From: Paenibacillus sp. Soil787 | GTDB taxonomy: Bacteria; Bacillota; Bacilli; Paenibacillales; NBRC-103111 | Length of the DNA stretch: 64,000 nt | Assembly (NCBI RefSeq): GCF_001429545.1 | Contig: NZ_LMSP01000047.1 | Coordinates: forward strand, 109,091-173,090 | Reading direction: 5' to 3' | In this document: positions 18,662 to 28,635 of the stretch, one piece after another | Layout of the letters: each line of letters starts with the position of its first letter | How positions within the stretch are numbered: position 1 is the first letter of the stretch | Made by a program: the position numbers and the translations under genes | Notes under the pieces: generated by a model | What the model saw: only the letters and a program-made list of their open reading frames with translations | Databases searched by the model: none | What the model was told of the DNA's origin: nothing

Positions 18662-20505
18662 GTACTAATTCGACGCAAGCCGAGGCATCTGCCAAAATTG
18701 AAGATTCCCAAGCGGGGCAACGATTCGTATATCAAGATGATGAACTGATTGAAAAGCCTTTTGATTGGGGTCAGTTAAAACGATTATTTAGTTATATGAA
18801 GCCTTATAAGAAGCAGATGTTGCCTATCATCATTATTATGATGTTGGTAGGAGCAATCACCAAGCTGACCATTCCACTGCTCATTCGTGAAGCCATTGAT
18901 AATTCCATCATTCCGAAGGATAAGAATCTACTTTTCCTAATCGTTGGCATCATGTTTGCCGTATATGTCATTCAATGGTTAGCCAATACATTCCGTATTA
19001 AATATACGAATATGATTGGTCAGCGCGTCATCTACGATCTGCGTCATGATTTATTCAGTCATATTCAGAAGCTGTCGTTTCGTTTCTTCGATACACGTCC
19101 GGCTGGCTCTGTGCTCGTTCGAGTCACAAACTATGTGAATTCTTTGCAAGATTTGTTCACGAACGGTGTTGTTAACTTATTAATTGATGTGGTGCAGCTC
19201 TGTGGCATTATCATTATTTTATTGACCTTTAATTTCAAATTAGGCGCCGCAATTATCGTGACCGTTCCGATTATGTTTCTTATTTCGACTCAGCTTCGGA
19301 AAAAAATTCGTCGTGCTTGGCAGGACGTGACGATGAAGCAATCCCGTCTGAATGCGCATTTAAATGAATGCATACAAGGCATCAAAGTTACACAAGCCTA
19401 TACACAAGAAAAAGAAAATATTCAATTCTTTACCAAAATGAATATGGTCAATCGGTTGTCTTGGAACCGGGCTTCGATGCTCAACCAATCGTTTGGTCCA
19501 CTCATTGAAATTACGGGAGCTGTTGGCTATTGTATACTGTTTTGGCTAGGCGCTCATTTAATTCAAACGGAAGAGATATCCGTCGGTTTGTTGGTTGCAT
19601 TTGCTACCTACATAGGCTATTTCTGGGAACCTATTACGCGGTTAGGTCAAATGTATTCCCAATTGCTCATTGCAATGGCTTCAGCGGAGAGGATCTTCGA
19701 GTTTATAGATGAGGAACCAACCGTGGCTGAAATCGAAGGCGCTAAAGATCTGCCGAGCATCCAAGGCAAAGTGAAGTTTGAAAATCTCGTATTTGAGTAT
19801 GAGCCTGGCAGACCAGCTCTCAACGGTATTAATCTAGATGTACAGGCTGGGCAATCCATCGCGCTTGTTGGTCATACAGGTTCGGGTAAAAGTACGATTA
19901 TGAATTTACTATGTCGTTTCTATGACCCGAATGAAGGCAAGATACTTATCGATGGTCATGATATTCGAAATGTAACCATTCAGAGTTTGCGCTCTCAAAT
20001 TGGAGTTGTCCTGCAAGATACGTTTATTTTCTCTGGAACGATTAGGGAAAATATCCGCTTCGGTCGTTTGAATGCTACGAATGAAGAGATTGAATTTGTT
20101 GCCAAGGCTGTTCATGCACATGACTTTATCATGAGTTTGCCAAGCGGCTATGATACCGAGGTTCAAGAGCGCGGTAACGTACTCTCGATGGGTCAGCGTC
20201 AGTTGCTTTCCTTTGCCAGAGCACTGCTTGCGAACCCGCGTGTTCTTATTTTGGATGAAGCAACGGCTAGTATTGATACGGATACGGAGCTCAAAATCCA
20301 GGAAGCTCTCAAAACGCTGCTTGCTGGTCGAACCTCCTTCATCGTCGCGCACCGACTTTCCACCATTCGGAATGCTGATAAAATCGTCGTACTCGATCAT
20401 GGGCGTATGATGGAGATTGGTAATCATGAGGAACTCATGAAACAACAAAAGATTTACTATGGACTTATTCAAGCCCAATATAAATTTTTGCAGGATGCTG
20501 TTTAA
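18658..20505 (+). CDS. ABC exporter half-transporter, catalytic-site subunit
   Basis: Second half of the exporter, 615 residues, with membrane domain (about 40-330) and nucleotide-binding domain. Walker A is GHTGSGKS. Walker B ILDEATASID keeps the catalytic Glu, but the signature is LSMGQ rather than LSGGQ. In the dimer its Walker motifs pair with the canonical signature of the upstream subunit. It probably starts at TTG, overlapping the upstream stop by four bases, which implies translational coupling. A terminator follows at 20519. Confidence 0.92.
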   Translation: MSTNSTQAEASAKIEDSQAGQRFVYQDDELIEKPFDWGQLKRLFSYMKPYKKQMLPIIIIMMLVGAITKLTIPLLIREAIDNSIIPKDKNLLFLIVGIMFAVYVIQWLANTFRIKYTNMIGQRVIYDLRHDLFSHIQKLSFRFFDTRPAGSVLVRVTNYVNSLQDLFTNGVVNLLIDVVQLCGIIIILLTFNFKLGAAIIVTVPIMFLISTQLRKKIRRAWQDVTMKQSRLNAHLNECIQGIKVTQAYTQEKENIQFFTKMNMVNRLSWNRASMLNQSFGPLIEITGAVGYCILFWLGAHLIQTEEISVGLLVAFATYIGYFWEPITRLGQMYSQLLIAMASAERIFEFIDEEPTVAEIEGAKDLPSIQGKVKFENLVFEYEPGRPALNGINLDVQAGQSIALVGHTGSGKSTIMNLLCRFYDPNEGKILIDGHDIRNVTIQSLRSQIGVVLQDTFIFSGTIRENIRFGRLNATNEEIEFVAKAVHAHDFIMSLPSGYDTEVQERGNVLSMGQRQLLSFARALLANPRVLILDEATASIDTDTELKIQEALKTLLAGRTSFIVAHRLSTIRNADKIVVLDHGRMMEIGNHEELMKQQKIYYGLIQAQYKFLQDAV

Positions 20506-20518
20506 CGTTCTGAGAAAA

Positions 20519-20556
20519 AGCTGTTTAGCTGCTTTGGCGGTTAAACGGCTTTTTTC
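20519..20556 (+). terminator. Terminator after ABC exporter
   Basis: AGCTGTTTA pairs with TTAAACGGCT (one bulge/wobble) and is followed by six T. Confidence 0.75.
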
Positions 20557-20647
20557 GGTGAATAGAGGAAGTTTAGAGCACGGACGTGAGTTGAATGGGC
20601 TGATGGAAAACGGCTTCTCAGCCTACATTTTTCGCAACGATTTTCCC

Positions 20648-20680
20648 TTACAATAGGCTCCGAAACCGAGCCTATTGTAA
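20648..20680. repeat. Perfect 13-bp hairpin
   Basis: TTACAATAGGCTC (20648-20660) and GAGCCTATTGTAA (20668-20680) form a perfect stem with a 7-base loop. No T-run follows. Confidence 0.7.
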
Positions 20681-20851
20681 GCATCGACAAGTGAGAGCTC
20701 GGTTTACGAGCTTATATCATAAGATAAGGCTTCCATGCCTCGTTGCGGCATAACTGATGAATGAAAATTTTTAATTTTCAGGGCAGAATTTATATATGAT
20801 TTTGGTGACAGAGATGTAACCCTTTAATACAGGTGAGAATATACCTTGCTC

Positions 20852-21196
20852 CCGCGCTGCGTGCAACTTGTAACGATGTTTTTACAATGTTTTTCATCGT
20901 TAAAGTGATAATGTTGAGCGGTATCCCGACTTTAACGATGAAATTGGGGCTGTCGATTAATTGTGGACAGTTTTAAAGTGCACGGACACATACAGAGAAT
21001 GTATATGATTTTTCGGATACATATACAGAATCAGGGCTCAAATCACGTTTTGTATATGAAATTTCGAATAGAATCGACTGATTCTTTGTGGTCTCCCGCA
21101 GAATTTCCGAAGTTATGAACAGTTAATCGACAGGCTCATTTTCAGCGTTGCAGATGAAAACAGTGCTGACATCCGCGCTGCGTGTAGCTTGTAACG
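20852..21196. repeat. Nested inverted-repeat region bounded by 24-bp direct repeats
   Basis: CCGCGCTGCGTG...CTTGTAACG occurs at 20852-20875 and 21173-21196 (22 of 24 bases identical). Between them lie a 14-bp inverted repeat (TTTCATCGTTAAAG at 20892-20905, complement at 20930-20943) and a 184-base unit. That unit has 15-base terminal inverted repeats (CTGTCGATTAATTGT at 20950-20964, ACAGTTAATCGACAG at 21119-21133, one mismatch). There is no open frame inside, so it could be a miniature non-autonomous element. The rest of 20557-21373 holds no gene I can support. Confidence 0.6.
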
Positions 21197-21373
21197 CATT
21201 TTGTTAAAATACAGCCAACTTCTTTGAAAGCAGCATACTTTTTCAAAATAATTGAAACGGGTAACTCACGCTCTCTTGTGGGCCCGATCCATTTTGCAAT
21301 GTTTGCAAATTTATTCAAGAAGCTATACTCTTAGAGTGAATTATGCCATTTATTCGCAGGAGGGGACTTCACC

Positions 21374-22189
21374 TTGAGATCTACTCGTCTTATGTGGGGT
21401 GCAATTGGCCTTACAGCTTCGATATCTACGATTGTTTTCGCAGTAGGCTTTGCTTACGCGGCGAATCAAATATGGTTTCCTAAAGCATCCGGAGACCTCA
21501 ATGTTGTAACGACTACACCTAAGAAAGAAACAATGATTGAGAGCAAAAGTAAGCTTCAGATTGTTGCGCTTGGTGATTCATTAACTGCAGGAACTGGTGA
21601 TAATACTGGCAAAGGATACGTTGGACGTGTCCGCGAAAAGCTGGAGAAGGAAAGCGGAAAACCGGTATTCGTGCTTAATAATCTGGCGATTCCAGGCTAT
21701 AAGAGTGATCAACTTCTCTCTGATTTAGCATTGAAAAAGACGCAGGACGCACTCGCTCAGGCGGATATCATTTTACTCACGATTGGTGGCAACGATATTT
21801 TTGCTGGTGGGGACGGGCTTTTTACAGGAGAAAATCAGACGGAATTTAACCCAGAGGGTGCACTGAAACGTATAGAACCTGCGCTGGCCAAAATGGAGAA
21901 GGTTATTAAAGCGATTAATTTGGCCAATCCGAATGCAACTGTGTTGTATGTTGGCTTATATCATCCTTTTCTTGATTTAGATCCCAAAAAAGAAGGTTCG
22001 CTTATTATACAGCGATGGAATAACAGTGTATTTGAGATGATGAATCGTTATCCACATATGGTCATTGTCCCAACCTATGATTTGTTTGAACAAAATTTGA
22101 TCAAATATTTGTCTTCAGCCGATCATTTTCATCCTAACGGGGACGGCTATGAGCGCATTGCCGATAGGATTGTACAAATTCTGAAGTAG
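21374..22189 (+). CDS. Membrane-anchored SGNH/GDSL hydrolase (YpmR-like)
   Basis: Predicted esterase or acylhydrolase of 271 residues. One N-terminal membrane segment (about 8-30) anchors an extracytoplasmic SGNH domain. Block I is ALGDSLTAGTGD (nucleophile Ser), block III GGND, and block V DHFHPNGDG (catalytic Asp/His). Gram-positive YpmR-like proteins have this layout; the substrate is unknown. The TTG start has AGGAGG about ten bases upstream. It lies 14 bases before an ABC transporter pair, likely in one operon. Confidence 0.88.
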   Translation: MRSTRLMWGAIGLTASISTIVFAVGFAYAANQIWFPKASGDLNVVTTTPKKETMIESKSKLQIVALGDSLTAGTGDNTGKGYVGRVREKLEKESGKPVFVLNNLAIPGYKSDQLLSDLALKKTQDALAQADIILLTIGGNDIFAGGDGLFTGENQTEFNPEGALKRIEPALAKMEKVIKAINLANPNATVLYVGLYHPFLDLDPKKEGSLIIQRWNNSVFEMMNRYPHMVIVPTYDLFEQNLIKYLSSADHFHPNGDGYERIADRIVQILK

Positions 22190-22203
22190 GGGAGGTCATA
22201 CAG

Positions 22204-23166
22204 ATGGCATTAGAAGCAGTTCCAACCACGGTTTTATCTGTGAAAAATTTAAAAAAACGAATTAAAAATAAAGAGATAATTAAAGGAATTTCATTTGATG
22301 TATACGCGGGTGAGATCTTTGGTTTCTTAGGACCCAACGGATCGGGAAAAACAACAACGATTCGCATGCTCGTTGATTTAATACGTCCGACTGAAGGGTC
22401 TATTCAGATTTGTGGTCACGATGTTCACAAAGAGCATAATCAAGCGATGCGCCATGTTGGTTGTATCGTCGAGAATCCCGAGCTATACTCCTATTTGACA
22501 GGTTGGGAAAATCTTGAGCATTTTGCAAGAATGCTGCCGAATGTCGATGAGAAACGAATCCAAGAGGTTGTGGAGATCGTCTCTATGGACCAACGAATTC
22601 ACGATAAGGTACGTACTTATTCCCTTGGTATGCGTCAACGACTAGGTATTGCACAGGCACTGCTTGGACGGCCTAGTTTATTGATATTGGACGAGCCGAC
22701 GAATGGTCTTGATCCACAAGGGATTAAGGAAATGAGGGAGTTCATTCAGCGTTTGGCCGCGGGTGGACTTAGCTTGTTCGTGTCCAGTCACTTGCTTAGC
22801 GAAATTCAGCAGATGTGCCATCGTGTAGCCATCATTAGTCATGGTGAAGTCATTCAAGTGGGTGCTGTCGATGAGTTGGTCGCTCAAGGCGGCAAAGTAG
22901 TGTGGTCCGTGTCTCCGGTCGAGAAGGCCGAGGGGCTTTTAGAGGCGTCGCCGCTCGTGCTCGGCATTGAGGAAATTTCTCAAGAGAGTCCGATAGGCTT
23001 ACCCTTGGCGGTGAAACAAATCGTTACTCAAATGGATAAGGAAAACGTCCCGCAGGTAAGTCAGCATTTGATGGAAGCAGGAATTAGCCTCTTTGCTGTA
23101 GAAATCAAAAATCCAACACTGGAAGATTTGTTCTTGAGCCTAACCGAGGGTGAAAGAATTGAGTAG
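22204..23166 (+). CDS. ABC transporter ATP-binding protein (ABC-2 type)
   Basis: ATPase subunit of 320 residues. Walker A is GPNGSGKTT, the signature is YSLGMRQRLGIA, Walker B is LLILDEPTNGLDP, and the H-loop is SSHLLSE. A C-terminal extension of about 90 residues is typical of CcmA/NatA-like ATPases of ABC-2 exporters. GGGGAGG precedes the ATG. The membrane partner starts six bases downstream. It is probably an exporter; the substrate is not evident. Confidence 0.92.
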   Translation: MALEAVPTTVLSVKNLKKRIKNKEIIKGISFDVYAGEIFGFLGPNGSGKTTTIRMLVDLIRPTEGSIQICGHDVHKEHNQAMRHVGCIVENPELYSYLTGWENLEHFARMLPNVDEKRIQEVVEIVSMDQRIHDKVRTYSLGMRQRLGIAQALLGRPSLLILDEPTNGLDPQGIKEMREFIQRLAAGGLSLFVSSHLLSEIQQMCHRVAIISHGEVIQVGAVDELVAQGGKVVWSVSPVEKAEGLLEASPLVLGIEEISQESPIGLPLAVKQIVTQMDKENVPQVSQHLMEAGISLFAVEIKNPTLEDLFLSLTEGERIE

Positions 23167-23171
23167 GGAAG

Positions 23172-24173
23172 GTGAAAGAATTGCTTAGTTTATATGCCCT
23201 TGTTAAGAATGAATGTATTAAAATGATTAAGAAAAAACGCTTTTATGTTATCCTACTTATACTTCTTGCATTAATCCCTATGTTCACTTATGCTCAAATG
23301 CGAGTTGCCCAAAATACACAAAAGCAGTTCGGAACGACTGACTGGAAAGCGGACCAACGGCAGAAAATTGCCGACTGGGAAAAGCGATTAAGCTCGGCTC
23401 GAACGCCGGATGAGTGGAAGCAACAGCTTAGAGTGCAAATTCAAATCGCTAACTATTATCTTGAAAAAGATGTGGATCCGAGCACGCCGAATGCGGTTAC
23501 TTTTACACGCGAGTTTGTGAAAAATGCGGTCGGTTTATTCATTCCGCTCATTATCATGGTCATTTCCGCTGACATCGTATCATCTGAGCATTCTACGGGG
23601 ACTATTAAATTATTGTTGACAAGACCGGTCCGGCGATGGAAAATCCTATTGAGTAAGTTAATTACGGTTGTCTTCTTTACTTCGCTAACCGTATTGTCCA
23701 CTGGCGTCTTATGTTATTTGATTTCCGGTGTTGTTTTTGGATATAACGGATGGACGATGCCTGTATTTACAGGTATTAAGCTGACAGGCACGGAAGTGGA
23801 TTTCAGTCTTGTACGTGCAGTTGATCAATGGTTTTTTCTGATCATGGAGTTTGGATTGGTTTGGTTCTCAGCATTAGTCGTAGCACTCATGTCACTAATG
23901 CTATCCGTTCTCATTCGTTCCACAGCAGCAGGTATGGGGGTCATGCTTGCCGTATTAATATCAGGAACCATTCTTTCGAACATGGTGTCGTCTTGGGAAA
24001 CTGCGAAATATTTGTTTATGGTCAATTTGGACTTAACTAAGTATTTAACAGGTGGCCTTCCGCCAATTAAAGGGATGGACTTGACCTTCTCACTAAGCGT
24101 TTTAATTGTGTGGGCGATCGCTTCACTCATCGTTTCATTTACGGTGTTTTCACGAAAAGATGTTTTGAATTAA
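23172..24173 (+). CDS. ABC-2 type transporter permease
   Basis: Membrane subunit of 333 residues. An N-terminal helix (about 20-42) is followed by a large extracytoplasmic loop and five further hydrophobic segments. The ...SSEHSTGTIKLLLTRPVRRWKI segment is the conserved cytosolic coupling loop of ABC-2 permeases. The start is a GTG six bases after the ATPase stop with only a weak ribosome site, so the exact start is uncertain. It partners with the preceding ATPase. Confidence 0.88.
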   Translation: MKELLSLYALVKNECIKMIKKKRFYVILLILLALIPMFTYAQMRVAQNTQKQFGTTDWKADQRQKIADWEKRLSSARTPDEWKQQLRVQIQIANYYLEKDVDPSTPNAVTFTREFVKNAVGLFIPLIIMVISADIVSSEHSTGTIKLLLTRPVRRWKILLSKLITVVFFTSLTVLSTGVLCYLISGVVFGYNGWTMPVFTGIKLTGTEVDFSLVRAVDQWFFLIMEFGLVWFSALVVALMSLMLSVLIRSTAAGMGVMLAVLISGTILSNMVSSWETAKYLFMVNLDLTKYLTGGLPPIKGMDLTFSLSVLIVWAIASLIVSFTVFSRKDVLN

Positions 24174-24201
24174 CGGTTATATTAGATAAAGGAGGGCTTC
24201 A

Positions 24202-26169
24202 ATGTCCGAGCAGCTAGAATTTGCGAAAGCAATAGCCCCAACATCGAATTATGAGGCTGATGATATACAAGTCCTGGAAGGTCTTGTAGCGGTTCGTAAA
24301 AGACCAGGGATGTATATTGGTAGTACAAGTGCATCAGGTCTTCATCATCTGATCTGGGAGATCGTGGACAATGCGGTTGACGAGCATCTTGCCAAACATT
24401 GTTCGAAGATTAATGTGACGATACATAAAGATCAGTCCATTACGGTTCAGGATAATGGCAGGGGGATTCCAACCGGTATGCATAAGACCGGCGTGCCAAC
24501 ACCGCAGGTTGTATTTACTATTTTACATGCCGGCGGCAAATTTGGTGGATCAGGCTATAAGAAGTCTGGCGGACTCCATGGTGTTGGCGCATCGGTAACG
24601 AATGCTTTATCCGAATGGCTGGAAGTAGAAATTTACCGAGATGGCAAGGTGCACAAAATGCGCTTTGAATATTGGGTCGACGATGCAGGAATCGAGCATG
24701 TTGGTGAACCGGTTACAGGACTCGAAGTTGTAGGGAATACGAATCGCACGGGAACGAAAGTTACTTTCAAGCCTGACAAACGCGTATTTCAAGGCGGCAC
24801 AACGATCAACTACGATACTTTAGCTGAACGTCTGCAAGAAATTGCTTTCCTCAACTCAGGGCTGCTTGTAAACTTGAAAGATGAACGGTCGGATAAGCTG
24901 GACACTTTTCAATATGAGGGTGGAGCAAGTCAATTCGTTGAATTCCTGAATGAGGAGAAAACTGTTCTTCATCCTGTGATTCACTTTGCTTCTGAAAAAG
25001 ATGAAATCGAAGTTGAGGTGGCCCTGCAATACAACGATGGCTACACGGAAACGATCGCTTCCTTCGTAAACTCCATCCCTACTCGCGGGGGCGGTACACA
25101 TGAGACTGGATTTAAGACAGCTTATACGCGAGTCATGAATGATTATGCCCGTAAAGGGGGCATTATCAAAGAAAAAGAAAAAAACCTGGATGGTACCGAC
25201 CTTCGGGAAGGTATGATGGTTGTTATCAATATCAAGATGGGCGATGTTGAATTCGTTGGTCAAACCAAAGATCAGCTTGGAAGCGCGAATGCTAGAAGCG
25301 CAGTGGATGCGGTTGTTTCTGATAAAATGACTGTTTTCTTGGAGGAAAATCCACAAATCGCGCAAATGATGCTGAAGAAAGCTGTACAAGCTTCTAAAGC
25401 ACGTGAAGCCGCTCGTAAAGCGCGGGAAGAAATTCGCAGCGGTAAAAAAGGAAAGAGTGAAAGCTCGAACCTGAATGGGAAGCTAACCCCTGCACAATCG
25501 AAGGATTTGCAGCGCAATGAGTTGTTCATTGTCGAAGGAGATTCCGCCGGCGGTTCAGCGAAGCAAGGGCGTGACTCCAAGCACCAGGCGATATTGCCGC
25601 TCAAAGGAAAACCGATGAATCCCGAGAAGTCCAAGCTTCTCGATATTATGAAAAATGACGAATACAAAGCGATCATCGCAGCTATTGGGGCTGGAGTTGG
25701 CTCTGAGTTCGAAGCAGAAGAAATGAATTACGGCAAAATTATTATTATGACAGATGCAGACACAGACGGTGCACACATTCAAGTCCTGCTTTTGACCTTC
25801 TTTTACCGCTATATGAAGCCATTGATTGATCAGGGGAAAGTGTACATCGCACAGCCTCCGCTTTATAAAGTGACAAGAAAAGGCAAGAATGGTGGACACA
25901 AGTACGCTTGGACGGACGATCAACTACAGGTTGTTGTCAAAGAACTTGGTAAGAATACCGAGCTGCAGCGTTATAAAGGTCTTGGCGAGATGAATCCGGA
26001 GCAGTTGTGGGAAACGACGATGAACCCGGAAAGCCGTACCTTGCTGCAGGTTCAGATTGAAGATCCCGCTAAAGCAGAACGGCGAGTAACAACATTAATG
26101 GGCGATAAGGTAGATCCACGCAAGCGGTGGATTATCGAGAACGTCGATTTTACCGAATATGTAGAGTAG
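24202..26169 (+). CDS. parE: DNA topoisomerase IV subunit B
   Basis: ATPase subunit of topoisomerase IV, which decatenates daughter chromosomes, 655 residues. It has a GHKL ATP-binding domain (EIVDNAVDEHLA; DNGRGIP; GGLHGVGASVTNAL) and a transducer domain. The Toprim domain has the metal-binding Glu in IVEGDSAGGSAKQGRD and MTDADTDGAHI. The Gram-positive ParE-type GRDSKHQAILPLKGK context and the adjacent parC argue for ParE rather than GyrB. AAAGGAGGG precedes the ATG. It is operonic with parC after 24 bases. Confidence 0.93.
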   Translation: MSEQLEFAKAIAPTSNYEADDIQVLEGLVAVRKRPGMYIGSTSASGLHHLIWEIVDNAVDEHLAKHCSKINVTIHKDQSITVQDNGRGIPTGMHKTGVPTPQVVFTILHAGGKFGGSGYKKSGGLHGVGASVTNALSEWLEVEIYRDGKVHKMRFEYWVDDAGIEHVGEPVTGLEVVGNTNRTGTKVTFKPDKRVFQGGTTINYDTLAERLQEIAFLNSGLLVNLKDERSDKLDTFQYEGGASQFVEFLNEEKTVLHPVIHFASEKDEIEVEVALQYNDGYTETIASFVNSIPTRGGGTHETGFKTAYTRVMNDYARKGGIIKEKEKNLDGTDLREGMMVVINIKMGDVEFVGQTKDQLGSANARSAVDAVVSDKMTVFLEENPQIAQMMLKKAVQASKAREAARKAREEIRSGKKGKSESSNLNGKLTPAQSKDLQRNELFIVEGDSAGGSAKQGRDSKHQAILPLKGKPMNPEKSKLLDIMKNDEYKAIIAAIGAGVGSEFEAEEMNYGKIIIMTDADTDGAHIQVLLLTFFYRYMKPLIDQGKVYIAQPPLYKVTRKGKNGGHKYAWTDDQLQVVVKELGKNTELQRYKGLGEMNPEQLWETTMNPESRTLLQVQIEDPAKAERRVTTLMGDKVDPRKRWIIENVDFTEYVE

Positions 26170-26193
26170 ACCAAAAAGAGTGGTGAATGAAAG

Positions 26194-28635
26194 ATGAGCA
26201 TATTAGAAGAGTTTTTACCTGCCTATCTGGAGGAGATCGTTGGCGATCGATTCGGGCGTTATTCTAAATATATTATTCAGGATCGCGCGATTCCAGATGT
26301 AAGGGATGGTTTGAAGCCAGTACAACGACGTGTATTATACGCGATGTATGACTCTGGTAATACCCCTGATAAGCCTTATCGTAAATCGGCGAAAACCGTC
26401 GGTGATGTCATGGGGAATTATCATCCGCACGGAGATGCGTCCATTTATGACGGAATGGTTCGTATGGCGCAGCCTTGGAAGATGGGCCACACGCTCGTGG
26501 ATGGCCATGGAAACTGGGGATCCATGGATGATGATCCGCCGGCAGCTATGCGTTACACAGAGGCGAGACTTTCTGAGATCGCGATGGAACTTCTGCGTGA
26601 TATCGAGAAACGTACGGTCATGTTCAAGGATAATTTCGATAATTCCACGAAGGAGCCCGTCGTGCTTCCAGCGCGGTATCCGAACTTACTGGTAAATGGT
26701 GTTACCGGGATTTCGGCTGGATTCGCAACGGAAATTCCGCCGCATAATTTGCGTGAAATCATTGATGCTTGCACAGCCATGATCGACAAGCCTGAGATCA
26801 CTGTCGAAGAATTGATGACAATCGTCAAAGGACCCGATTTTCCTACTTCAGGCATTATCATGGGTGAGGAAGGCATTCGCGAAGCTTATCGCACGGGAAA
26901 AGGCCGTATTTACATACGTTCCAAAACGGCGATAGAAGATATGCGCGGCGGCAGACAACAAATTGTAATCACGGAGATTCCTTATCAAGTTGTCAAATCT
27001 CGTTTGGTTACGGCCATGGAGAATATTCGTCTTGAGAAGAAAATCGAAGGAATTGCCGAAGTACGCGATGAAAGCGGTCGAAATGGGTTGCGAATTGTCG
27101 TGGAGCTTAAGAAGGAAGCTGATGCCCAGGGTATTTTGGCTTACTTACTGAAGAAGACAGACTTGCAAGTGACCTACAATTTCAATATGGTTGCGATTGT
27201 GAATAAAGCGCCGCGTCAATTGGGTATTCGTGAAATTCTTGAAGCCTATATTGGTCATCAGAAGGAAGTTGTTACGTTCCGCTCCCAATACGAGCTCGAG
27301 AAAGCCGAGGACCGTGCACATGTGTTAGAGGGACTTGTCAAAGCTCTTAACATACTGGACGAAGTTATCGCAACGATTAAAGCTTCTAAGAATCGGCAAG
27401 ATGCGCAAAACAACCTTGTTGAGAAGTTTGGATTCTCTGAGCGTCAAGCAGATGCTATTCTTGTTTTGCAATTATACCGATTAACGAATTTAGAAATCAC
27501 AACGCTTGAAAAAGAGTTGAAAGATGTAGAGAAAACGATTGCCTATTTACGTGGTATTCTTGGCAGCTTGAAGAAGCTGTTGGGCGTGATCAAGGATGAA
27601 ATGGGCGAAATCCGTAAGAAGTATGGCATTGACCGCCGCTCGGATATCCAAGGTGAAGTAGAGGAGCTGAAAGTTAATCTTGAGGTACTCGTGAATGCGG
27701 AGGACGTCCTGGTTACGTTGTCCAATGAAGGTTACCTGAAACGGACGAGCAAGCTTTCCTTCACACGTTCAGGCGGAGAACTCGAGAATACAGGGCTGAA
27801 GGAAGGCGATTACTTGCGCTTCCTGCTCGACGTGAACACGATCGAAAGCTTGCTGATCTTCACGAAGAAAGGTCAATATTATTTGCTGCCTGTCCATCAA
27901 GTACCTGAGTACAAGTGGAAAGAGAACGGCACCGCGATTGTGAATGTCATTCCTATTGCCAAGGAAGATCGCATCGTTAACGTTATTCCGGTGAAGGGCT
28001 TTGAGGATCCGACCAAGTCGCTTGTGTTCGTCACACGCAAAGGACAAGTAAAGCGTACAGAGCTTAAAGAATATATGACGAACCGCTCAAACGGAATCGT
28101 GGCTTGTAAGCTTGGTGAGAATGACGAAGTCCTTCATGTACACTTAAGTGACAATACGAAGGAAATCTTGCTTGTCACGAAGCAGGGCATGAGCATCCGT
28201 TTCCGTGAGGAAGAAGTGAACCCGATGGGCCGTGCGGCCGCGGGTGTACGCGGCATCCAGCTCAAGGAAGACGATGAAGTCGTCTCAGCCGAGTGGATTT
28301 ATGGAGATGAAGGGGAAGTTCTGGTCATCTCGGACCTCGGGTATGCGAAGCGTTCCCTAGTCGTGGACTACCCGATCCAAGGCCGCGGCGGGAAGGGCAT
28401 ACTTACCTTCGAATTTAAAGAAGGCAAGCGTGTGAGACCTAATGGTTCAGCGTTAATACGCACATTTATCGTGAAAATGGATTATCTCATTACGGCTGTC
28501 ATGAGTAATGGGGAGAAGCTGCGTTTCTCAACAGAGACAGCACCTCTGGAGGATCGAAAAGCACAAGGTAAACAACTTATTCCTGTTTCCAAAACAGATG
28601 CGATCGTAGAGATCCTGAGATTCCCTCAATCATAG
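26194..28635 (+). CDS. parC: DNA topoisomerase IV subunit A
   Basis: Cleavage/religation subunit, 813 residues. The winged-helix and tower domains come first, with catalytic Tyr121 in AAMRYTEARLS. A C-terminal beta-pinwheel begins near residue 490 and shows repeated blades. In the quinolone-resistance region HPHGDASIYDG, Ala82 occupies the position that is Ser83 in E. coli GyrA and Ser80 in S. aureus GrlA, while the acidic residue Asp86 is kept. Its end overlaps a small convergent gene by ten bases. ParC of this length with adjacent parE is typical of Bacillales. Confidence 0.93.
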   Translation: MSILEEFLPAYLEEIVGDRFGRYSKYIIQDRAIPDVRDGLKPVQRRVLYAMYDSGNTPDKPYRKSAKTVGDVMGNYHPHGDASIYDGMVRMAQPWKMGHTLVDGHGNWGSMDDDPPAAMRYTEARLSEIAMELLRDIEKRTVMFKDNFDNSTKEPVVLPARYPNLLVNGVTGISAGFATEIPPHNLREIIDACTAMIDKPEITVEELMTIVKGPDFPTSGIIMGEEGIREAYRTGKGRIYIRSKTAIEDMRGGRQQIVITEIPYQVVKSRLVTAMENIRLEKKIEGIAEVRDESGRNGLRIVVELKKEADAQGILAYLLKKTDLQVTYNFNMVAIVNKAPRQLGIREILEAYIGHQKEVVTFRSQYELEKAEDRAHVLEGLVKALNILDEVIATIKASKNRQDAQNNLVEKFGFSERQADAILVLQLYRLTNLEITTLEKELKDVEKTIAYLRGILGSLKKLLGVIKDEMGEIRKKYGIDRRSDIQGEVEELKVNLEVLVNAEDVLVTLSNEGYLKRTSKLSFTRSGGELENTGLKEGDYLRFLLDVNTIESLLIFTKKGQYYLLPVHQVPEYKWKENGTAIVNVIPIAKEDRIVNVIPVKGFEDPTKSLVFVTRKGQVKRTELKEYMTNRSNGIVACKLGENDEVLHVHLSDNTKEILLVTKQGMSIRFREEEVNPMGRAAAGVRGIQLKEDDEVVSAEWIYGDEGEVLVISDLGYAKRSLVVDYPIQGRGGKGILTFEFKEGKRVRPNGSALIRTFIVKMDYLITAVMSNGEKLRFSTETAPLEDRKAQGKQLIPVSKTDAIVEILRFPQS

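Noticed and set aside
24202-28635. gyrB-gyrA assignment
   Set aside because: Motif context (GRDSKHQAILPLKGK) and the absence of neighbouring dnaA/recF genes favour parE-parC.
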